Of a stretch of DNA of 52,141 nucleotides, positions 47,001 to 52,141 are shown piece after piece. Location: NCBI GenBank assembly GCA_025531455.1, contig JAMYHL010000135.1, forward strand, positions 1 through 52,141, given 5' to 3'. A model generated the notes under the pieces. It had not been told where the DNA came from. It saw only the letters and a program-made list of their open reading frames with translations, and did not search any database. This DNA comes from Apiotrichum sp. Y4204 (Eukaryota > Basidiomycota > Tremellomycetes > Trichosporonales > Trichosporonaceae). Both the position numbers and the translations under genes were made by a program. The number at the start of each line of letters is the position of its first letter. Position 1 is the stretch's first letter.

Positions 47001-47497
47001 CGGGACATGTTGACATCTTTGCTCTCGTCCTTGGGGTGGGCCGTGGGATCAAGTACGTTCCCAATTCTCTCCCCAACATTGCAAGAGTTGTCGTGCTGCG
47101 TTTCGTCGGTGTGGCCATCACTCTGGCTCCTGTCCGGCGGGAACATGGTCTGACCGTCGCTTGCGTCGGCCCCGAGCTGAGCCTTGGTGTCTTGAAAAGC
47201 TGGCACAAGCGCAAAGCCATCGTCTGAGCCGCCCAAGTCCTTGAAGTCGTAATCAGAGTCGGAGTCGGAATAGTCGTGCAGTAGTGCGATAGGGGTTGTT
47301 AAGAACATCGAGAGGGAAATGGGGGTGGGGCAGCCCACAGGTTGGCGTCCCATGGGTCCGTGCTCGGTCGCGGTACCTTGTGCAGTGGCCGTAGTGCATG
47401 CAGTGGTCTTCGATGACGTGGCGAGCGCACAGGTGTCCTCAGCGCTGGCGAGTGTTCGGAGCGGCCTCTCATCCAGAACACTTGACTGTGGGGACAT
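44063..47497 (-). CDS. Large disordered Ser/Pro/Gln-rich protein, 1144 aa
   Basis: A single long frame runs from the ATG at 47497 (context AGCCATGT) to the TGA at 44063. The frame is open a further 420 bp upstream without any ATG, so a short upstream exon is possible. Nearly all of it is low-complexity and hydrophilic. There is an acidic patch, DYSDSDSDYDF, near residue 75 and a Lys/Glu-rich stretch at about 165-200 (SRKKNAEKSEKKDVEKNNQK). Many TPSP, RSPSPNP and SPTPKLSD words could be kinase targets, and an EHQTTIEHQSAIKHQNIVEQ repeat occurs. Only the last 145 residues look partly folded, with a hydrophobic segment (AVVGLCRWLF, about 1011-1020) and terminal helices (LSSLIAELVVGVPAPTDSDK, LARDWAIANGM) before the end KWFEW. 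The gene diverges from the one at 48098. Composition suggests a nuclear or cytoskeletal scaffold, but this is a guess. Confidence 0.75.
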   Translation of the reverse strand: MSPQSSVLDERPLRTLASAEDTCALATSSKTTACTTATAQGTATEHGPMGRQPVGCPTPISLSMFLTTPIALLHDYSDSDSDYDFKDLGGSDDGFALVPAFQDTKAQLGADASDGQTMFPPDRSQSDGHTDETQHDNSCNVGERIGNVLDPTAHPKDESKDVNMSRKKNAEKSEKKDVEKNNQKAPEKDDTKGVERKNEPQLDSENDKMIWPTAECTTVLRTAMKESDLENKRSLRLNSNSASSFHNNSTESTPTPSSTRVATPDPLCDQESRSLTSQGTRTPTRRQPQSTTPRSTAGTSGTPTTPPPLVSAPITPQTHSDPPIRMPRLTLQQPTPPRPQRLPTLRLSLEQDAPVLPEIVVSPLAVPGHPATPSDASMVFVGRETSKVQMFRSTQLQSSRTEQNKDQPTDKSGDRATQKIESTPMLDIPCTHLATKLTARLPRTGSSPEVDEQTQQRSQLVGERRGITEDAKLVRHSKVVERKSKPSLFELGIEHATVAERRKLFEINKVTEPPDSIRQQANKESTVQHPAVLEHPTPGECPTLDMKSQPIPSQQLTGRPSPLQTGETSKASNQGTLVARRKMSLDDQAKAFEQSRQTQRMLGVRSPSPNPLDVSGQPNPAHGRLAEKSKSYTQSKIPQRATRSPTPKLSDSNVNESSSAKQPAVHKAAKVEKPKLAQKLRPVKPAEQSSSPQQPKLAASCRTPSPELVGLQIAKATEAPSLARPTMSPTVEPAATVDQPNVNGKPRDAKTTEVANYTGPVLKESQSERLPVKNANVTEGRPSPDTSPAPELDEQPIVLAQPAIVHQPRIEDSWKDGNVYEQPMVSILEVDKQGTYHETLTTEQREFVELPAVIPLERAQSTLEQQSEHRHHQDLESDPTLAESRLVEPERPNQPQIQNLDPEEHDKPEETAIAAQPTVVEKVLSKKLIVDHQIVTPLSLAEEPERLNILEDQTIGEHQTTIEHQSAIKHQNIVEQSILPQRANPSLGLNQAPAVELRQDRLASTSIITRAVVGLCRWLFTSQLEPESEPESEPNPKPETTVPKVSGLKPLLLQAKATKLVTVVTNDEDLNLDVPPAVSSTDQSIPNNEDWDHERLSSLIAELVVGVPAPTDSDKAITLARDWAIANGMEMAECSFEEPKWFEW

Positions 47498-48097
47498 GGC
47501 TCTGGAAACGCTTGTTTTATTGGGCTGCTTCGGAATGTACGGCTCTTCGGTGGTGGCCAGGTTGACCGTGGAGTACGAGCTCGGCCGGCTGATGGTCACG
47601 GAGCTTGACTCGAAGCACTTCAAGTCGGTTTTTGACTGTGGCCGCAGCTGGGGTGTCGTTGGGTCCGCACCCGCCCCGACCTGGTCCTCGACCTCGGTGG
47701 GCCGTGCCACTGCAAAAGCGAGCCGGCCAGTGAAGTATGTGACTTTCCAACGGCAGATGTGGAGGTGATGTCGAGTGCTGAAGAGGACGGGTCCGGGAGT
47801 GACCAGTCGACGGGCGGCCGAGTGTGTAGAGGGAGATCGGATGAAAGAAAAGGGAGGAAAAGAGTTGGTATGGGTGGTTGGGAGGATTTGAGTAAGAGTA
47901 AGGATGAGCAACCACAACAGCGAGTGTGGGGAGGTAATGACAAGAGGGTTTGGGTGATCAAAGGGCTGAAGCCATCAGTGCCGACGTGGGAACTGCAATA
48001 ACTGCGATATCTGTGGACTCACTTCACCATCTCACCATCACCAACCAACCCATTCGATCGAACGAGCTCTTTCGCTTCCGGCTGCGTCATCGTTCAG
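47498..48097. promoter_or_regulatory. Shared divergent intergenic region
   Basis: About 600 bp separate the starts of the 1144-residue gene (leftward) and the Thr-rich gene (rightward), so both promoters must lie here. It contains CACTTCACCATCTCACCATC pyrimidine/CA-rich sequence at 48019-48038, leading rightward, and a CTCTTCCTCTTC-poor but C/T-rich stretch on the minus strand at 47760-47920, leading leftward. No TATA box is obvious. Confidence 0.45.
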
Positions 48098-49321
48098 ATG
48101 GGGGACGTTTTCGACAGCGCTGAGCACGACATGGCCCGTGAAAGGGGGGCGACTTCGGGGAGGGTGAACTCCAGCGGCGCGGTGGCGACAGGTGATGGGG
48201 TGGACAGCGGTAACAGGTGCTCGACAACGGAGACAGCAAAGAGCACTAAAGGAACGGCGACTGTGAACATGACAACCATAGAGGCCTCCCGACCGGAAGA
48301 AGGCACCAACTACAATGATGAGCCCAACAGCTTGATGCCGGCGACTGAGACGACAACGGAGGTGAGTGCAACAAACAGCTTGAGCACAGACACCGACTCA
48401 CTGCAGCTTGGGCCCACCAGGAAGCCGATGGAGGACAGCCCCGAGGCAAGCACCCCACAGGAAGGAGAAGTGGCCACCGGGATGAGGACTACAACCGGCC
48501 CTGCAACTGAGCACGCCAGAACGGGGATGCCGACTTTGCCGACAGCCAAGTCGACCGAGGAAGGCACAACGATGGCGAAAAGGACCTCGATGACAATAAG
48601 GAAAGAGACAGACACCTCAAAGGACGCCGAGAAGAGTGGCCGTGAAACGACCGAGGAGGTGGACGGTACCACTACGAATCGTAGCATGGAGCTCGACACG
48701 CCAACGACGATAACCCCAAGCGTTGCCTCTGAAGACCCAACCACTATCGCGAGCCCCCAAAGCTCGACAGAGGGCCAGACCTCACTCTCAAGCCCCACGT
48801 CAACACAACATCCTGTGGCGCCGACGTTTACTCGTGCACAGATTGAAGCACACGCGCAGTATGCCTACAGTGTGAGTTTCGTGCCAGCCCGTCCCACTCC
48901 CTTCCCTTGTCGCTCACTTCAGCACTACCGCACCCAGCTCACGCGTTACTACGCGTACGCCGCACGGCTCCTTCCTGACAGCATCCCACGCCTCGAGACA
49001 TTCACTCACACGCTGAACACCCGTCTCCTTGCGGCTGAGCGTGCCGTCGCTCGCCTCCACGTCTTGTCCGCAATCTCGGTCACTGATGGCCGGCTTGTCA
49101 TGGTTGCTGCCGAGATGAAGGTTCTTGCCGAGCACCGTGCCGAGATGCGCTTTGCTGGGCGCAACGGAGAGAGGGTTGCAAGAGTGTTGAGTGTGAGTTC
49201 GATGTTGTGGTTGTTGATGTTGATCGTTATCTTATCTCGTTCCCAGGAGCTCGAAGGAATGATCCGCGGCGTGTTGACAAGGCTGGTCATCCTCCAGGAG
49301 GGAAGTTACGTAATCGACTGA
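48098..49321 (+). CDS. Thr/Ser/Glu-rich protein with helical C-terminus
   Basis: Exons are 48098-48871, 48923-49192 and 49247-49321, giving 372 residues. Both introns (51 and 54 nt) begin GTGAGT, are phase 0, are multiples of three and contain no stop, so an unspliced reading of 407 residues also exists. The first intron ends CTCACTTCAG and matches the branch-site pattern of other genes here. The second would add a strongly hydrophobic stretch if retained. The first 235 residues are Thr/Ser/Glu-rich and disordered, with many ETTTE and TTTxP words. From about residue 240 it turns helical (TFTRAQIEAHAQYAY, LTRYYAYAARLLPDSIPRL, RLLAAERAVARLHVL, VARVLSELEGMIRGVLTRLV). No signal peptide and no known domain are seen. 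It diverges from the 1144-residue gene. Confidence 0.7.
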   Translation: MGDVFDSAEHDMARERGATSGRVNSSGAVATGDGVDSGNRCSTTETAKSTKGTATVNMTTIEASRPEEGTNYNDEPNSLMPATETTTEVSATNSLSTDTDSLQLGPTRKPMEDSPEASTPQEGEVATGMRTTTGPATEHARTGMPTLPTAKSTEEGTTMAKRTSMTIRKETDTSKDAEKSGRETTEEVDGTTTNRSMELDTPTTITPSVASEDPTTIASPQSSTEGQTSLSSPTSTQHPVAPTFTRAQIEAHAQYAYSVSFVPARPTPFPCRSLQHYRTQLTRYYAYAARLLPDSIPRLETFTHTLNTRLLAAERAVARLHVLSAISVTDGRLVMVAAEMKVLAEHRAEMRFAGRNGERVARVLSVSSMLWLLMLIVILSRSQELEGMIRGVLTRLVILQEGSYVID

Positions 49322-50857
49322 TAGAGCGGTTGCTTGTGGCAGTTCTCGACTTGTGTTCTTGTGTGAATTGTCTCGTCTTTCACAACTCGTAGAGCATGCA
49401 GATAGAAGATAGGGTACAGGAAGAGATAGCGCTGCTTGTGATATGTCAATCCTATAGCATTGTGACGGCACGCCACATCGAAATCCATTCCATGCACTGA
49501 GGTATGACAGTGTACCGAGTGGCCCCACTCGACTCATGTGGTCACAACCTGTCTTGCCATGCACCGGACGTCTCTGCGATTTGAGTGTTGTTCTGTCATG
49601 TCGGCCTGTTAAGCCACCAGTGTAGTTACAGTTGCCTTTCTTGAGATGTTTTGTGTAACAAACCCGGGCAGCGTGTAGCAGCAAAGCAGCATTCTTGGCT
49701 ACTTACCAAAACTCGTAGCAATGGTCTTTGTCAATGAAGTCTTGCGCCGGTCTGCTCGCGGCCGCTCGGCAACACACTAGGTTCTACCTTGTTAACACTT
49801 GTCTCCTGTGGTCACCTTGCCTTGCCCTGTCCATCCTTTCTCTGCCTGTACCGCTCAGGCGTTCTGTTGTGCTGGATCTCGTGGATTTCTGCAAGCTGCG
49901 TTGTCATCTCTGCAGTACTGGACCTGTCTCAGACAATCTCATGTTTGCACAACATTAAGAGTTAACTTGCCATGCCAAGCCAGTTCTGGTGTGCCCTGCC
50001 GCCAGCATGGGTAATGACCTGTATGCGGTATGACTACAAAGGGCATATCCTCCTTGCCTTGCCCTGTCGCCTGCTGTGTCGCCGGTTTCCCCGCTCGTTG
50101 ACCGTGCCTCCGTATCCCTGTAGTCCTGAACTGTAGAAGTCTTCCCATAAGCCATAACTGCGGCTGCCCTGCATGCCCCGGATTTATGTATCTATTGGAT
50201 CTGCCGTCTTGCGATGTACTTCATTGCTGTGTTTGACTTGCCCTGCCAGCTGCTGTACAGTGTTCTGCCTTGCCACGGCCAAGTTGCTTTGCCTCGCCAG
50301 TCCGCTTTGTTGTGTGCCCTGTGCCAACAAACGAATGGCACAGAGGTGCTCTCGGGGCCTGAAAGGGTGAGATAGAGTAAGGGTGTCTGGTTAAGGAGCG
50401 GCTGCTCCAGGTTGAGTGACTGGTCACGGAAATGTGGCGTCGTTGGCTTAGGCATGTGTGCTGTAAAGTTCGCCGGACAATCTGTGTCAAGTGTTGCCGG
50501 ATCAACCCTGTGTCTGCTATGATCCTGCTTAGCTACTTTGACGTAGCAATGACTGGCAGGATGCGATTGTGGCGTCGACAGCTCAGGAAGAGTCATTCCT
50601 GCCCTCAGAACGATGGATTCACGTTTATAGATTCGACTCTATGGCCGTTCTGCGACCTGCAATGGACAAACGTGGTCCAAGAGCAGCACAAAGCCAGCTC
50701 TTGGTAAACACGGGGAATGCCAAGGGCGAACGTCGGCCCACCAGCACGATGGATGTCAGTACAACTCGAGCTCGTACCCAGAGGCAGTGCACCCCGTACT
50801 GCACATGGGAACACTTGCATCCATTCCCGTCTCCCCATGAGACGGCCCCATTCTTCA
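49322..50857. other. Gene-free stretch with CTTGCC words
   Basis: About 1.5 kb without a credible gene. Between about 49810 and 50330 it is strewn with CCTTGCCTTGCCC, TTGCCCTGCC and GCTTTGCCTCGCC words, like the array at 33.0-33.2 kb in the large gene-free region. Small open frames on both strands have Cys/Trp-rich, non-protein-like composition. The right part holds the 3' end of the transporter gene. Confidence 0.5.
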
Positions 50858-52141
50858 TTACTTCCCGTACTCCATCTTCTCGACGTCCTCATTTCCGCAG
50901 GCAGTCACGATACCAGCCGTGCCGTCGCCCATCGCAAGGTGGCCGTATCCGTGGTCGACGAGGTACTGGCGCCACGCTTCGTCTTCCTTCTCCAGCCGAT
51001 CTTTCCCCTTGTCCTCGACAAAGAAGAAGGCAAGCAGCACTCCCACAAGTCCACAGCATGCCGCGATGATGAACGTGTAGCGCTTGCCCAGATGGGCTAC
51101 TGTCAGCTTGGAACCGTGCATTCTACCCACTTTGAATCGGCAGGAAACACTGGGTCCCCACCGCGGCTCCAACCTTGCCAATCGCAGCAGAGAAGCCGTA
51201 ACACGTCCCGCGGATTGATGTGGGGTACGACTCGGCAGAGATGGTGCCCTCCATGTTGCCTGGGCCAAAGTTGCCGCTGGAAAGCATAAATGCGTACACA
51301 ACGATGAATGCTGGAACGACCTTGATGATCTTGTCGTATGCGACTAAAGGTGGTCAGCGAGACTCTAAACAAGCTACATCGACCCGGGAGACACAGGTAA
51401 GGAAGCAGTGCTGACCAGCCATAGACACAGTATGGTCACCGCCCAGAAGACGTCCATGCTGTCGTGCAAGTAGGGCTTGAGGTGCCTAGGTAATGGCAGG
51501 CCATGTTGGATTTCGTCCACTTACTTCCAACAATCAGACCGAAGACAATGTATCCGGCAAAGCCCATAATGAGCAGGTTGCGTCGGCCAGTACTGTCATC
51601 AGCCGCTGTCGTGGGGAGAAGTCACCCACTATTTCACGAGTTCAGCCCCGAGGAACACGCCGGGTAGGGCCAGGACGGATAGAAGCAGGTTCCACCTGGT
51701 ATTAGTAGTGGTGCCCAACAAGAGCGCGACTCGAGTCAACTCACTCCAGGGTTCGCACGATGCCAGCCCCAGGGACCACAGACTGGATGATCGTGCTTGA
51801 AAACACACCGTTCGCTGAACAGTCAGACATCCTCAGCACTTTCCAGCTTCTTGGCATCTCATTTCACGCACGGAATGTGACAAAGTCATAGACAAACCAA
51901 GTCCCAGCCGTCCCCAGGAGTGTGCGCCAGTACCGTTTGAAGATGAGGTGGTACGGCGGGTTCCCACGGATCGCATTGCGACGGTACAGCTTTGGATTCA
52001 TCATTTTGAGCCTGCACCTGTGAGCAACATAACACGCAACGCGACTGACCGGAAATAAAAGACGCTGAGCGGGATGAGCACGCCAATGCCCATGAGAATG
52101 CGCCATGTGTAGTCAAGCTTGTGCAGGTCGTCCGGGTGCGT
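50858..52141 (-). CDS. MFS phosphate/glycerophosphodiester:H+ symporter (Git1/Pho84 type), 3' part
   Basis: Seven exons on the minus strand: 52141-52050 (runs off the window), 52011-51872, 51814-51745, 51695-51630, 51592-51525, 51343-51131 and 51096-50858. They total 295 C-terminal residues, and every junction agrees in phase. The order of segments fits TM6 to TM12 of the phosphate:H+ symporter family. TWRILMGIGVLIPLSVFYFR is followed by a cytoplasmic loop and RYWRTLLGTAGTWFVYDFVT. TFPNGVFSSTIIQSVVP comes next, then the MFS loop KYTGRRN, SSGNFGPGNMEGTISAESYP, IRGTCYGFSAAIGKVGAAVG and a final helix ending AFFFVED. The YDFVTFPNGVFSSTI wording is closer to fungal Git1 (glycerophosphoinositol permease) than to Pho84, so the substrate could be phosphate or a glycerophosphodiester. 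The protein would sit in the plasma membrane. Introns are 34-57 nt except one of 181 nt. Confidence 0.9.

Noticed and set aside
47498..47917. N-terminal extension of the large minus-strand protein to 47917
   Set aside because: The apparent start there is TTG and no ATG occurs in the added 140 codons. The first ATG is at 47497.

Overview
This window looks like nuclear DNA of a fungus, most likely a basidiomycete yeast of the Tremellomycetes. Trichosporonales is my best guess, at moderate confidence. The protein-coding genes are split by very short introns (32-59 nt in most cases) with GTRAGT-like donors. The 3' ends usually carry a CTNAC branch-point word only 2-6 nt before the acceptor AG. 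Gene starts are preceded by pyrimidine-rich leaders. The recognisable proteins are a fungal MFS phosphate/glycerophosphodiester transporter and an F-box/LRR-like protein. I see no bacterial operon structure, CRISPR array, rRNA or convincing tRNA.

Layout. (1) 1-1983 (+): 3' part of a large, low-complexity, repeat-expanded gene with AAPSV pentapeptides, a duplicated block of about 117 residues, an SPHA/SPHT array and a poly-Thr tract. (2) 2693-3868 (+): a probable F-box-like protein. (3) 3869-5564: gene-free, holding one copy of a dispersed ~150-bp repeat. (4) 5565-11837: four minus-strand genes of unknown function, three of them multi-exon. Their proteins combine disordered Ser/Thr/Asp/Lys-rich stretches with short helical segments. 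(5) 11838-41182: about 29 kb with no coherent gene. It holds degenerate microsatellites, the second copy of the ~150-bp repeat, clusters of a GCGAACGATAG word in opposite orientation near the two sides, and orphan pyrimidine tracts. A centromere or pericentromere is the most interesting explanation, but it is unproven. (6) 41183-49321: unrecognised genes, including a membrane-anchored protein (41894-43041), a small protein (43492-43761), a 1144-residue disordered protein on the minus strand (44063-47497) and a divergently transcribed Thr-rich protein (48098-49321). (7) 49322-50857: gene-free. (8) 50858-52141 (-): the last seven exons of the transporter, running off the window.

Only the transporter and, less surely, the F-box-like protein can be given a cellular role. 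The former would move phosphate or glycerophosphoinositol with protons across the plasma membrane. The latter would select substrates for SCF ubiquitin ligases. The other genes look lineage-specific. Several share one plan, a disordered low-complexity part plus a helical segment, and they sit on both sides of the gene desert. No pathway linking them can be read from the sequence. Exon models were assembled by hand from splice signals and reading-phase agreement and have not been checked against RNA.
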